Assembly: GCA_023213315.1 (NCBI GenBank)
Contig: JAKCPI010031626.1
Span: 1-64,000 of the forward strand
Length of the DNA: 64,000 bases
Origin: Euborellia annulipes
Taxonomy: Eukaryota > Arthropoda > Insecta > Dermaptera > Anisolabididae
Direction of reading: 5' to 3'
Below the pieces are notes generated by a model. It did not search any database and had not been told where the DNA came from. It saw nothing but the letters and a program-made list of their open reading frames with translations. Below, piece after piece: positions 33,223 through 44,307 of this stretch. The stretch's first letter is position 1; each line of letters begins with the position of its first letter. The position numbers were made by a program, and so were the translations under genes.

Positions 33223-33888
33223 AGACGGGGGGCTCAGGTGCAGAAAGGGGGGCTTTGCTCCCCCACCGGGTGCCAAGGTTTTCGCGCATTGTGCAAACTG
33301 GACCGGCGGAGAGGATCGGCAAAGACAGTGAAAGGAGCCGTCCCTCCATACTAGAAGAGTTCATCAATGGAAAAGTGAAGGTGCCGCTGACGCCCCGGAG
33401 ATTCGCGAGATGTAAACGGAAAAAAAAAAAAAAGGAACGGGTTCCTCTCGACTACAGGATGAATACTTGTCAGCTAAGATTTCAATTAGGACATACACAA
33501 ACATATGCGGAAATTCTTTCTTATCCAGCCTTGATGATCCATTTCAGGTAAATCTCTCTCATCTTTCTCTCTCTTTCTCACTCTTTTTTTCGTGGTTTTG
33601 ATTTTCAGGAACTTTCCAATTATATATATTATTATTTCCTTTATTCTTAAACTTATGCAATGTGGATGGGAATTAATAAAATCACAAAATTAATTAAAGA
33701 ATTATAATTATTATTTATCCTAATTGAATTAGAAAAGATTTTATTTCAATAAGTTATTTATTTTAAATTAAGAAAATATTTAATTAATATGCCATATGGC
33801 ATGATTTACGAGTAGGATTTTAGTTGTAAGTAACATCTAAATTTTCTTTAAATAAAATATTCTTGTTTACATCAAAGCCAATTTAATA

Positions 33889-34024
33889 TGGACGGTGTGA
33901 TGCATAAGGAACCAAGCGTCATTATGATCGAAATTGTGTTAAGATAGTCATCTTGTAGGGAAAAAGAAGATCTACTTCTTTATTTAAATCACAACATTAT
34001 TATACTGTGCACTTTTTTTTGTAT
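33889..34024 (+). mobile_element. MITE half (family G)
   Basis: TATGGACGGTGTGATGCATA, GGAACCAAGCG, CATCTTGTAGGGAAAAAG, TTTAAATCACAACATTATTA; same blocks at 52.14-52.26 kb and inverted at 41.63-41.78 kb. Confidence 0.55.
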
Positions 34025-34043
34025 AAAACAAGAAAAAAAAGTC

Positions 34044-34141
34044 ATTGCCATTGTGTTTGGCCATTTGGTATCCAAATGGCTTAAATAAAATCATCGGATT
34101 TTGGTAGGCAAGCATACTACCAACTACACCAAGCAAGAGGG
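34044..34141 (-). repeat. SINE family A, truncated
   Basis: GGCCATTTGGTATCCAAATG, AAATAAAATCATCGGATT, then the reverse of the A-box region CTACCAACTACACCAAG; the B box is deleted. Confidence 0.55.
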
Positions 34142-34203
34142 CTAATTAATTTTTATGGCTAGTGATCGTTCATTCTAATTATATTAGTGGTAATAAAGTG
34201 ATA

Positions 34204-34754
34204 TTTTTACTTTCCCTTACCTATGTAATATTATATATAGAAAGTATTGGATTCATGTCAAAAATTCGATGTGGAGATTTTGACGGATATACACGTTTTG
34301 AGGTTCCCTGAATCCAAAAAAAGTGGGTCTATGAAAAAGGTCTGTCTATGTGTCTGTGAACAAAATATCTCAAAAACAAAAAGAGCTAGGAGGTTGAAAT
34401 TTTATATTTAAGTTTGGCACCCCCTGGGACGTGATACGAAGCTTTTGAACAAAATCGGCCAAAGAGTATTAGTACTTTATTGATGTACTTTTTGCGTTTT
34501 TTTGTTCTATTTTCTCCAAATTAGCTCTAACGATTTTGATTAAAATTCAAAAATCAATTATTTTTTTATATGCTCTTTCAAATGTATATTCTCATTTTGT
34601 CATTGAAATCTTCCAAAGACCACTTTTTTTTCATTTATTTGTCTTTCGGCCAGACTTCCATGTTTATAATTTTACATCTTGAATTATAAAATATCGGCGG
34701 AAACAAAATGGACCAAAAATGTTGTGTTCTGTGCTTATCACTCCAGATTTTTCG
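34204..34754 (+). mobile_element. Helentron/DINE-1-like element
   Basis: Opens TTTTTACTTTCCCTTACC; conserved body; the terminal hairpin is reduced to its final strand (TTCTGTGCTTATCACTCCAG). Confidence 0.6.
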
Positions 34755-36094
34755 GATTTTTAAATTTTTGAAATACCCTCGAAATAACCATAATTTTTAT
34801 GTCTAAAGTAGGTGAGGAATTGATTAATTAATCATAATTTACTCTCATTAGTAGGGATCTATTATATTTTATTATGAATATAAAATTTCAAATAAAAAAT
34901 TATTTTACTTTTAAAAAGATTATTTACGATATTTTTAAATGCAATAGGTTTATTAATTTTTTTTTATTCATTAATCGAAAAGCAACGAATCAGGCTCAAA
35001 TTTTTTTTTTCTCAATTTTATTAATTAATTTTAACTATCTCACAAAAGAGAATTTTATATGGTAATTTTTTTTTAATACAATAATAAAAACTTTATCAAT
35101 AATAGTTTTATTGTTGATAATTTTGTTATAGCTTAATATTTCCCATTTTATAGATAAAACATTAAACAAAAGGATTTAATAATTGTTATATTTTCCTTCA
35201 AACAAATTTAAAAAAAAAATTAATTCAATTTTAATTAAATTTGTTCTAAATATTTAATTAAATAAATATTACATCCAGGTTACAAAGGGCTTAAACAAGT
35301 CCTTTATGAAAATAGATAAAAGCAATAAATATACGTAGTTTATCTTTTAGTTGAATTTGCAAATATATTAGAAATAATAATATAGAAAATTTACTATGAT
35401 ATATACTGAAATATAATTACACATTTTACAGATAAATTTAAGTTTAATATGGTGCTAAAAATGAAATTCCATTACTCCGATTTATAAATAACGTTCATTT
35501 TATACAAATTAATCATTAAAGTTTAGAAAGGAGATCATTTATACTAAAAATATGTTTTGGTTTACGACAAAATAAAATCTGTATATTATTCTCTAGTCAA
35601 CGAATATATTTATATCGTGGTTATTTTAACGAAATAAAAAAAACTTTCAAAATATTAATATTTAAATGATTTATATCACATTAAGAAAAACTTTATTAAT
35701 AAAAACAAAATATAATTAGTTAATTAACCCGATCTATTTATTAAAAAGTTTATTAATTCTGTTTAGATTTTTATTACGATGGGAAATATTGTGAATATTT
35801 ATGAACAATAGTGATCTCAATTCGGGGCCAAAAGGTGAGAGGTGAAAAGGTGATATTGTTAATATTGATAACATAAAACAATAAGGGTTCGGATCACGCC
35901 AATACTTTTTCTAATGACAAGCACCCCTTACCGATAGAGCTGCTAGACAAGAATTTGTATTAAATTTTATATAGAGTAGCGATAACTTGTAAAGTTTAAA
36001 TTGATTCGATAATGAAAAACAAAAATGAAATACGTTATTTATTTAATTTTTACATTTACAATGATAATACTAGGTATATTTTGTTTATTTGTTT
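34755..36094. other. Very AT-rich non-coding stretch
   Basis: Only a SINE B-box relic at about 35885 (GGGTTCGGATCAC). No coding signal. Confidence 0.4.
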
Positions 36095-36595
36095 AAGGTC
36101 TTTTTCGGCATCTGAAGATATTTAGCTCCAAATTAATTGATAGCCGATTCAATTAAAATACATTTTTTAGTCTGACTGTGAGTTGGGATTCAAAACCCTA
36201 AACATAGATAGGGGTGTTCGATTATGAAAAATAATCGATTATCGATTATTGGATCTTGAAGTTTAATAAAATTTCCAATTTTTCCCTCTTGCGAATTTGA
36301 TTTTTTATTTTTTATTTTTTATTATTTTATTTTTTAGTATAAAAGTCTCATCCCATCTTCAAACTCAGGTTTCGGCTGCTTTTTGTCCGAAAATTAATCT
36401 ATTATTTACCCAATAATCGATTATGGAAGAGAATCGATTAATCGATTATAAAAAACAATCGATTAATCGATTTTTATTTTTATAATCGATTATTGTTTAA
36501 TAAAATAATCGATTAATCGATTATTTTGCACAGCCCTAACCAGAGGTACCAGAAGCTAAATTTTACCTCTGAGTCGAGGTAATGAGCAAATTTAT
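36095..36595 (-). repeat. SINE family B split by a MITE
   Basis: The SINE 3' half (AAGGTCTTTTTCGGCATC ... GGGATTCAAAACCC) ends at about 36208 and its head (CAGAGGTACCAGAAGC ... CCTCTGAGTCGAGGTAA) resumes at about 36540. The interval is the AATCGATT-arm MITE, which therefore inserted after the SINE. Confidence 0.65.
36209..36539. mobile_element. MITE with AATCGATT-rich arms, nested in a SINE
   Basis: TAGGGGTGTTCGATTA ... TTTTGCACAGCCCTA ends. Shared interior AGTATAAAAGTCTCATCCCA and AACTCAGGTTTCGGCTG; the latter words belong to the arms of the sister family at 37.07 kb. Confidence 0.65.
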
Positions 36596-37066
36596 TTTAA
36601 TTGAAATCTTTTAAAGAGAAGTCTTTAATCTTATATGAAGGATATCATAGGGTTAGGAATAGAGAAAATTTAAGATCCATTCATTCTGCATCTGAAAAAG
36701 TCCCAATTAAATTTGCTTCCCTATACCAGCGTTTCCGAACACTGATTCTGAGGTTTGCTTTCATTAATAAAAATATTATGAAAAAATATTGCTACATGAA
36801 CGTTGGGGTTCCCTAGAACTTGATCATTGTCACAAGAATTCCATAAGAGTGAAAAGGTTGGGAAACGCTGCACTATACTACAAATCGCTTGTCTCTGAAT
36901 GATTATTTTTTTTTAAGATATTTTAAGAAGTAGAGTGAATCGATTCTGAAGTCTATCTACCCTCAGGTTAATAAATGGGAAAATATTAATAAATAAATAT
37001 TATACAAAAAATAAAATGAGGATTATGAATGTTTTTTAAATAAAAAATTTTCAATGGGATCTAAAT

Positions 37067-37426
37067 TAGGGTCCGACCGAAACAAGATTTTCAGCCGAAA
37101 CCGAATATTCGGCCTCAACCTTAGTTTCGGCCGAAACCGTAACCGTAACCGAAACTCGTATTTCCTATAAAAATTTTTTTTTCATTTTACTTTTTTTTTT
37201 TTTTTTTTTTTTTGAATTTTTCCCTCCCGTGAAAATCATTTTACCTTTTTTTAGGGAGACTAAAATTTTTTTCTCCCTCAAGAGCAAATTATTTGACCTT
37301 TTTTATTTTTTTTGCATGCGAGTCTCATCCCATTTTTTCAGACTCTGGTTTCGGCCGGCCGAAACCGAAACTACGGCCGAAACTGGCCGAAACCGTAACC
37401 GAAACCGAATATTCGGTCGGTTCCTA
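37067..37426. mobile_element. hAT-type MITE with CCGAAA-rich arms, 8-bp TSD
   Basis: TAGGGTCCGACCGAAAC ... GGTCGGTTCCTA, flanked by perfect ATCTAAAT duplications (37059-37066, 37427-37434). Arms are made of GGCCGAAACCGTAACC-type units. Interior GCGAGTCTCATCCCATTTTT as in the AATCGATT-arm elements. Confidence 0.75.
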
Positions 37427-37434
37427 ATCTAAAT

Positions 37435-38640
37435 ATATATAGAGATTAAGTTATGTAAAATATTTAATTTGGTTTGAACAACTTTGAGAGAAGAAAAATC
37501 GGTTAAAACCATTTCAATACTCGAGTTTCCGCAATATTTCAACTGGTTACTTTACACAAGAAATGACAAGAATTCTTTTTAACGATGAGAAAAAAAAAGC
37601 CCATTCCCGTGATTTGAAATTACAGCTCCGATTTTAAGATCAATTTTATTCATTAACTGGAGTTTATTAGTAGACTAGTCCAATATGTTTTAAATATACG
37701 TATATACGAATATACATTAACTTCTCACTCTCTAACGCAAATTTATAATTTCCTGAGCTAATATTTACTCCTAAAAATTTAATTATGCGGAAAACGAGGG
37801 AAAGAAAAAAAAATTCTCAAACCCTAACTGGTTGGCAGTCTGGGTTGTTCATTCGGAAATATGATCCTGAATTACTTGATGAAGGCAAAGAAAATGTCTA
37901 AAAATAGATGATAAAAAGATAATGTTAATAGAGAATTTTAATAAAAAAAAAAAGTTGGTTAAATATAAATTGTGTTATAAACATATTTATGCATAAAGGG
38001 TATAAAACTACGAAAGAGTAAATATTTAATTAATTTTTTTATATTTATTAAATTTTTCATTAAGTTAGGTGTTCATTGAGTTAAATTACCTTTTTTTTAC
38101 TAGTTATTAGCGCATTTTCTTTCCTATAAAAATGTGAGAGAGAAGATTTAGTTTTTACATTTCATTTGACGAAAACTTAACTTTAATTTAAAGAGATGGC
38201 CATCATTAGTCCCTTTTGAAAAATATGGGTTTTTTTTTAAATCAGGTCAATATTTTATTTGTTTACCTGACACTAATTACGTATACCAAGCTTTTAAACA
38301 ATTTATTAATTTTTTTAAAATAAAATAACTTTAAGACTAGTGTTTAACATCCCTCGGTAGCATCGATACTTTGTATTTTAAAAGTAAAAATTTATGAAAT
38401 AAAATTCAAACCCCTAAATAAACTAGCTAGCCGAAAAGGGGTTAAAAAAAACTCAAAAAAAAAAAAAAAAAATTCATTGTATTTAATATTCACATGCGAA
38501 TATAAATTTGCATTATTGATATAATTATAAGTATAATCCTAATTATAATTAATATATTAATTATTTAAAAAATCTCGGTTGCCCCCAATTTGAAATTTTT
38601 GTGTTTGTTGGGGGGCGGGAGGTTTTTTTAAAAAAAAATT

Positions 38641-38671
<31 letters not shown>

Positions 38672-38700
38672 ATATTTATAAATGTATATTTTTGATTTAA
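37435..38700. other. AT-rich non-coding stretch
   Basis: Poly(A) and poly-G tracts near 38450-38670; nothing else. Confidence 0.35.
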
Positions 38701-38775
38701 AATGTTTTTTTTTTTTTTAATTAATGACTTTTTCGGCATCTGCCGCCATTCTATTTATTTCAATTGATTAGTAGC
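38701..38775 (-). repeat. SINE family B 3' fragment
   Basis: GACTTTTTCGGCATCTG, CCATTCTATTTATTTCAATTG, preceded by a poly(T) tract (poly(A) tail on the minus strand). Confidence 0.5.
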
Positions 38776-38850
38776 CTTTAGTAATAAATGACATTAATCG
38801 TGCTTTATTTTAGCTAGAAATTAATAGTAAGCTTACAAATTAACTACAAA

Positions 38851-38884
38851 AGTTTCGGACACTATTTCAGTCGTCAACAAGTGA
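38851..38884 (-). ncRNA. Degenerate hammerhead-like motif
   Basis: Minus strand TTGACGACTGAAATAGTGTC then CGAAAC. Core C3 is changed and helix I is unpaired. Confidence 0.25.
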
Positions 38885-39034
38885 AGTATTCACCTTGAAA
38901 AGCAAACACTAACTGAGCATTGTAAATTTTGTAATTAATATATTAATTACTAACTAAAATAAAACACGATAAAATTGTCTTACCGGGTATATTAATCAAC
39001 TAATAATAACAATCGCGAAAGCTTGAATCATTTA

Positions 39035-39118
39035 ATTTGATTGGTAGTCAATTCAATTGCCTGGGACGGGAAACGAAACTCTCTTCTAACACCAGAAGCT
39101 CTGAGCCACAGGTCAAAG
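39035..39118 (-). repeat. SINE family B head
   Basis: Minus strand TTGACCTGTGGCTCAGAG...GGCAATTGAATTGACTACC. Confidence 0.55.
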
Positions 39119-39404
39119 CCAAATTAAATTTTAAAGTATAGCCTACTATATTTTGAGGAAAAATATATTTTAATATTATTGTTGTATTTTTGTAAGGACA
39201 ATTTATTAGTATATTTAAAATTTCCATTATATCATAATGGCTTCTCATGACGAATCTTTTTTTTTTTAATTTAATAAACCTATAACTTGTTAACCTCTGC
39301 ATTTACTGTAGGTCTATTATTAAACTCTTGAAGCGTATGTAAAAATAATATGTTTATAATTAACAAATGATGGACAGATTGAGGTATGTCTGGCATTGAC
39401 AATG

Positions 39405-39632
39405 AATGAAAAAAAAAACGGATTCAAGACTCACTCCTACGTCAAGTAGAAGGAAAACTTGTAAGTTACAAGCCTGAGCCTCGAGTAATGATGAGAGGAA
39501 AGCATTATGATGCAACTTTCTTAAATAGTGTTAAAACAAGTCCTGGGAGATTATGAGATTGTTGATAATGATCTTAGAAAAGGTTCTTCTGGTGAATGGC
39601 ATTCACATCTTTTGTTACGATAAGAATAATTT
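39405..39632 (+). pseudogene. Frameshifted protein relic, unrecognised
   Basis: A frame reads KKKRIQDSLLRQVEGKLVSY, then EPRVMMRGKHYDATFLNSVK, and stops near AGTCCTGGG. Shifting one frame there continues LGDYEIVDNDLRKGSSGEWH to a TAA. Together this is about 75 residues of plausible protein broken by one indel and preceded by an in-frame TGA. No splice signals; probably a retrocopy or transposon ORF relic. Family not recognised. Confidence 0.35.
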
Positions 39633-40004
39633 TTTCCAATTAATTTTTTTTTTTTTCTTTCCTAAAGGAATGAACTTATTTCTCTGTTCTTCAAATAAAT
39701 TAATAAAAAATAAAAGGAAGGAAGAATAAAAACTGTAGGATTTGAAATATTCAAGTTTAAAAAACTATTTCTGCAACCGAGATGAAAGAAACATTTATAT
39801 ATAAGTAGGGACTGAAAGGGTAAATTATTAATATAAGAACAATTTCAATAAAAGAGATTAAAATCAATAAATCTCATTTGAATAATACACTTCAGGAAAA
39901 TGATGCAAATCCAGTCAATAATTAAAAAACAAATTTAATATTCTCTGTTGACATCATCAGGAGAGAACGCATAGATCCTACGAAAAACGCATACACATGT
40001 CGTA

Positions 40005-40501
40005 CAGTCGGCGCCACAAATGCCTGGCGTGCTGAGAGTGGAGTCTTGAGTTTAGTCAACCAAACCAATATTTTTAAATATCATCTTTTCCCGAGTAAAA
40101 ATGATTAAAATTGATCGAGGGATCCACACGTCCGCAGTAGGTCTGTATTAGTGGACCCTTAGGGACCCACAGGAATATACACGCCCACATCAGGGACACA
40201 CAGGGATCAGCACACGCCCGCACCAGTGACACACATTTTCCTTCTGGTCACTTTCGGTCTACTGTGTGTGTCCCTGGTGTGGGCGTGTATATCCCTGTGT
40301 CCCTCAAAGTTCACTATGTAGACCTGCTGCGGGCGTGTGGATACCTCGATCATTTTTAATCATTTTTACTCAGATTATTTAATGCAATTGAAGTGAAAAA
40401 ACTACTTTTTTTTTTAAACAAAACTTCAGAAAGCTAAGTATATTGGTTGCCTAAGTTCAGGGCTCACTCCCGATCACATTAAACACTTGTGGCGCTGACT
40501 G
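40005..40501. mobile_element. 490-bp foldback element (family E, full length)
   Basis: Outer ends CAGTCGGCGCCACAAATG and CACTTGTGGCGCTGACTG. Arm pairing continues inward through GAGTCTTGAGTTTAG.CAACC, CCGAGTAAAAATGATTAAAA, GGATCCACACGTCCGCAG and GTCTGTATTAGTGGACC. Non-coding. The locus at 23.1-23.35 kb is an internal piece of the same family. Confidence 0.75.
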
Positions 40502-40798
40502 AGTGATACATTAAATGAAAAATTCTATTTGCCAAATCAATGAATATAATTGCAAAAACAACAAAAAATCGGTTTTTGGACCTTATCCATCCATTCATAT
40601 AAAAAAGAGGGAAAGTACACTGAGGATTTATCCCTTCTCCCTCCACCCACCTCAATCGGCGGCCCTGATAGTGGAACATCTCCTAAATGTGCCCGTCTAC
40701 TCCATGGTGTGTTCAGTTTAGTGAATAATTTTTTAATTGAAAAATAATTTTAAAAAAAGTTATTTTAGAAACTCAGTGGTTATAGCTAAATTTAAGTA

Positions 40799-41047
40799 TC
40801 AAAACAAATAAATAGTAGGTTTTATAAATGGCAAGGTGATTTTAGAAAAAGCCCGAATGAGTGTCTGTGTTGTTTCCTGTGTGAATGTGGTGAGGTTGAT
40901 GGAGAAGTTTTGAGTTTCACCTTCAGCCAGTAAATATCCCGATTGCGATTCATGGACGCCATTCGCAAGAGACCACTTGGCCCAAGTCTTTTCCTTGATG
41001 GCCCTTTCGCCATCTGGGCCCTCGTGCATTTCCTCGACCCAGGACAA
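40799..41047 (-). CDS. Candidate exon in a GC-rich island (frame uncertain)
   Basis: On the minus strand the frame VEEMHEGPDGERAIKEKTWA, then AKWSLANGVHESQSGYLLAEG runs with codon third positions richer in G/C than its surroundings. A possible donor (GAAG|GTGAAA) follows LLAEG. The polypyrimidine tract upstream (about 41065-41085) suits an acceptor, but the best AG there opens a different frame. The plus strand also has an open frame (FMDAIRKRPLGPSLFLDGPF). The island is distinct, but strand and frame remain undecided and I recognise no family. Confidence 0.3.
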   Translation of the reverse strand: MSWVEEMHEGPDGERAIKEKTWAKWSLANGVHESQSGYLLAEGETQNFSINLTTFTQETTQTLIRAFSKITLPFIKPTIYLF

Positions 41048-41631
41048 ATGTCACTACTCCAGGACAGACAAGACAAAAAAAAAAAGAACTCGAACACAAC
41101 AACCAAACAAGTTCCCCAAACAATTTCCCAACAGTTTGTTTTCAATCCCCGGGTACAAATCGTTCTAAATCTTTGAAAAACTCAAAAAGTTAAATCGCAA
41201 TTATTTAATCGATTACTTTTACAGTTTCTATTCCATACTCAATCAACTCTTTCCTAAAGTTTTAAAGTGTTAATAGACAACAAAAGTAAACTTGAATTTT
41301 ATTTAAACATATTTATCAAGTTTTTTTTTTTGCAAAACTTTTTTTTTTTATTGTTTTACGGATGACGTCAAACTTTTGGACTTAAAAAAAAAAAGAAAAT
41401 ATTCATAATTAAACTATTTAACTTGTATTGCCTTTCAAGTGGTATCTATTAGTAAGTACTCCATAAAAGTAGTAGATGTTACATATTTTAAAAAAGAATA
41501 TATATATAGGCAACAATTGATTTGTTATGTATACATTTACATCCTGAAGAAAGATAAATGGCATTTCATTTGCACAATTGTAAACAAAGCCAATGGTAAT
41601 GCCTTTTTTTCTTGTTTTATAAAAAAAAAGT

Positions 41632-41776
41632 GCACAAAGTAATATTGTTGATATTTAAATAAAGAGGTAGATTTTCTTTTTCTCTACAAGATGGCGGACT
41701 TTTTTTTGGCGGTTTTAATTTCGATCATAATGGCGCTTGGTTCCTTTATGCATAACATGATCCATATAGACATTAA
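41632..41776 (-). mobile_element. MITE half (family G), inverted
   Basis: CTCTACAAGATGGCGGAC, ATCATAATGGCGCTTGGTTC, TTTATGCATAACATGATCCA; reverse complement of the 52.14-kb copy. Confidence 0.55.
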
Positions 41777-41813
41777 GCTAATTTATATGTTTATTATATT
41801 TATTTACTGTATA

Positions 41814-42082
41814 CAAGATCGGATCCAGAGGAGTTTTTCGGTGGGGGGGGGGTCAATTTGGTGTGACTGGTCACACAGTACACAATTTTCTTTTACTTTC
41901 GGGAATTTAAAGTTGTATTCTGTACTTGTTTACTAGAATAAATAAGCAAATCAAATTTTTAAGTATTAATTTTTAAAATTTTATATTAAAATTAAATTTT
42001 AATTTCCAAGAAAAATATTTTTCTCAAATCTGGGGGGGGGAATTATCCCCTTTACCCCACTCCCCTCTTGTATCCGCCCTTG
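41814..42082 (+). mobile_element. hAT-type MITE (family D) with near-perfect TSD
   Basis: CAAGATCGGATCCAG ... GTATCCGCCCTTG, flanked by ACTGTATA and ATTGTATA. The interior hairpin GTGTGACTGGTCACACAG ... TATTCTGTACTTGTTTAC is clearer than in the 14.8-kb copy. Confidence 0.7.
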
Positions 42083-42900
42083 ATTGTATATAATTTAGTA
42101 ATTTCTAACATTAGAATATGTAACTATAAATATAATATTGCCTATAAACTGGTTATTATTTAAATTTGATTATAAAAATAAGAAACTGTATTTGATAAAA
42201 TTTTTACCGCATCTGAGGCAATACGTGAAGAAAAAAATCATCAAGTTGTTTGAAGAGAGGAGGTAATTAAATATCTAAAATAATTTACGACATTTTATCA
42301 ATTTAATTCACCTATTGATTAAATTTTTTTTTTGAATTTTATAAACTTTATAATTAAAAATATTTTTTAGATGATTTATTATTTTTGATATAAAAAAAAA
42401 ATCACCTAGGCGGTTCAAAGAAAAGTTTGAATAAATTTTATTAAACTCTCTATCAAACTTTTCAAAACTTGTAAATACGTATAAAAAGAAAATTCTTAAA
42501 TTATTTATGCCCTTAGTTTTCCTTAGAAAAATTTTAATTAAAGTTATAAAGTCAGTGACATAATCTTGTATAGAAAAAAAAATTGTTTAATGATATTATT
42601 AAAGTAACTATAAAGGTAAATTAAGGAAAGACGGTTTAGTAGAGTTATCCTAATAAACATCAATTATCTTAACCGATATTTTAGGAATTTGTCATTGTGA
42701 CCTAAATTCAATATTGTCTTTAACCTTTTTTAAAGTGAAGCTCTTTTCTAAAGATTTCAAAAATGTCTTATTTGATTAAAGAGAGAAATTAACACGAGAG
42801 AAAGAATAATATGATTTAAAAATTTTCGTCTTTTAAGAAAAGAGAGAAACTTTTATCATTTTAGTCATAATAAATAGATAATGTACCATATAAGAATATA
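42083..42900. other. AT-rich non-coding stretch
   Basis: Nothing recognised. Confidence 0.35.
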
Positions 42901-42901
42901 C

Positions 42902-43665
42902 CAGGGCTGTAGCCAGAATTTTTTCGGGTGAGGGGGGGGGGGGTTGAGGGATTTGGATGATCCGAGTGATAATTATCCTCCCAAATGAATAAATGAAATA
43001 ATTTTCAAAATAAAAAATATTTTTTTAACTGTATTTAAAATTGTAGCATGATTTTCTTTATTTTTTATAATTTTTTAGGATTTCGTGAAGGGGGGGGGGG
43101 GGGGTTCAAACCCCATATATCCATTTCACTTGACTACAGTCCTTTTATACACAATTCTCTGATTAGAAAAATAATTTTTATTTGCATTAAAATGGAGTTT
43201 ATAAGTTCTTTCTACCTGGAAGGTAGGCAACCTAAATGACGGGTTAACTAATAAAGATTTCTATTAAAACCGATCACGAATACGCAATTATTGATTATTC
43301 GTAAAAATTAACAATTAATAAAAAATTAATTAGCAAGTTGGTCATTTGGGTCACCGATCCTCTAGTATCTAAGTTAATTTAGCATGGAAAAAGATGGATA
43401 GAAGTTTTATAGTTAATTCAAAATAATTCTATAATTTAATTTTTTACAATTTACTATATTCTTGTATGAATTTATAATTATTTTCTTCTAAGGAAAAAAT
43501 CGAAAATATAAATAGACTGTGTCTAAATGGCCTTCGCTGCCGAAAAAGACATTAAATGAAAAAAAATTATATTATAGTCTACATGTTTCATATAATATAT
43601 TTTTTTGGAATTTATGACGGGACCCACATATTCCACCCTTCTTTCCCCCTGGCTACGAGTCTGTT
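42902..43665. repeat. hAT-like MITE ends with poly-G (relationship unclear)
   Basis: CAGGGCTGTAGCCAGAATTT at 42903 and CCCTGGCTACGAGTCTG at 43649-43665 look like opposite ends of such elements, with poly-G at 42933 and 43090. No matching 8-bp duplication flanks them, so they may be two truncated copies. A SINE B tail lies at 43510-43557. Confidence 0.35.
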
Positions 43666-43928
43666 AGCTGAATACCTCGATACAATGGAGTAGGAAAGAA
43701 TGTTCGTCTCCCTTCCCTGAATTATTTTTTTCATAGGGGGGTTCCAATGATTCTTCCATTGTGCTCGATGTACGCTCTTGATATAATGAAGAGATTTTTG
43801 TCAGCCCCCTCACACTAGCTTTCAAGCTTCAAAATTTTGAGTATATCGGCAAAAAATTTCAACTCCTTATGAAAATTTTTGAATGCTGCAGAATGCCGCT
43901 TTTTTTGTGCAAAAATTATCCCCACACT

Positions 43929-44299
43929 CATTGGCGTATTCAGGGGGGGGGGCCCAGGGGGGCCGGGCCCCCCAAAGCCTTCTCCAAAACAAAAAAATAC
44001 CTATTGTTTTCCCTAATGATTTTTTTTTAAATAATTATTTTATCAACTCTCATAAATTCTAAAATCTAACAAAAAACTTAGAAATAATTGAAAAAATCTC
44101 TAATATTTACGAATTTTATATTAAAATTATTTTTTATTTCAAGAAAAAAAAATTTTTTTTTTATTTGTTTTTTATTTATAATTATTATATTAATCTAAAA
44201 AAAATTTCTCCACTTTAAGTTTCTTGGAGAAGGGGGGGGGGGGGGTTCATAAAACTTTTGGGCCCCCCCCCCCAAGCAGAAATCCTGGCTACGCTACTG
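43929..44299. mobile_element. hAT-type MITE with perfect 8-bp TSD
   Basis: CATTGGCGTATTCAGGG ... TCCTGGCTACGCTACTG, flanked by CCCACACT at 43921-43928 and 44300-44307. G/C tracts lie near both ends; no ORF. Confidence 0.75.
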
Positions 44300-44307
44300 C
44301 CCACACT

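Noticed and set aside
33129..33551. Plus-strand 140-codon frame
   Set aside because: Overlaps the promoter and exon 1 of the minus-strand gene; Lys/Arg-rich with a poly(A) stretch and no splice or start support.
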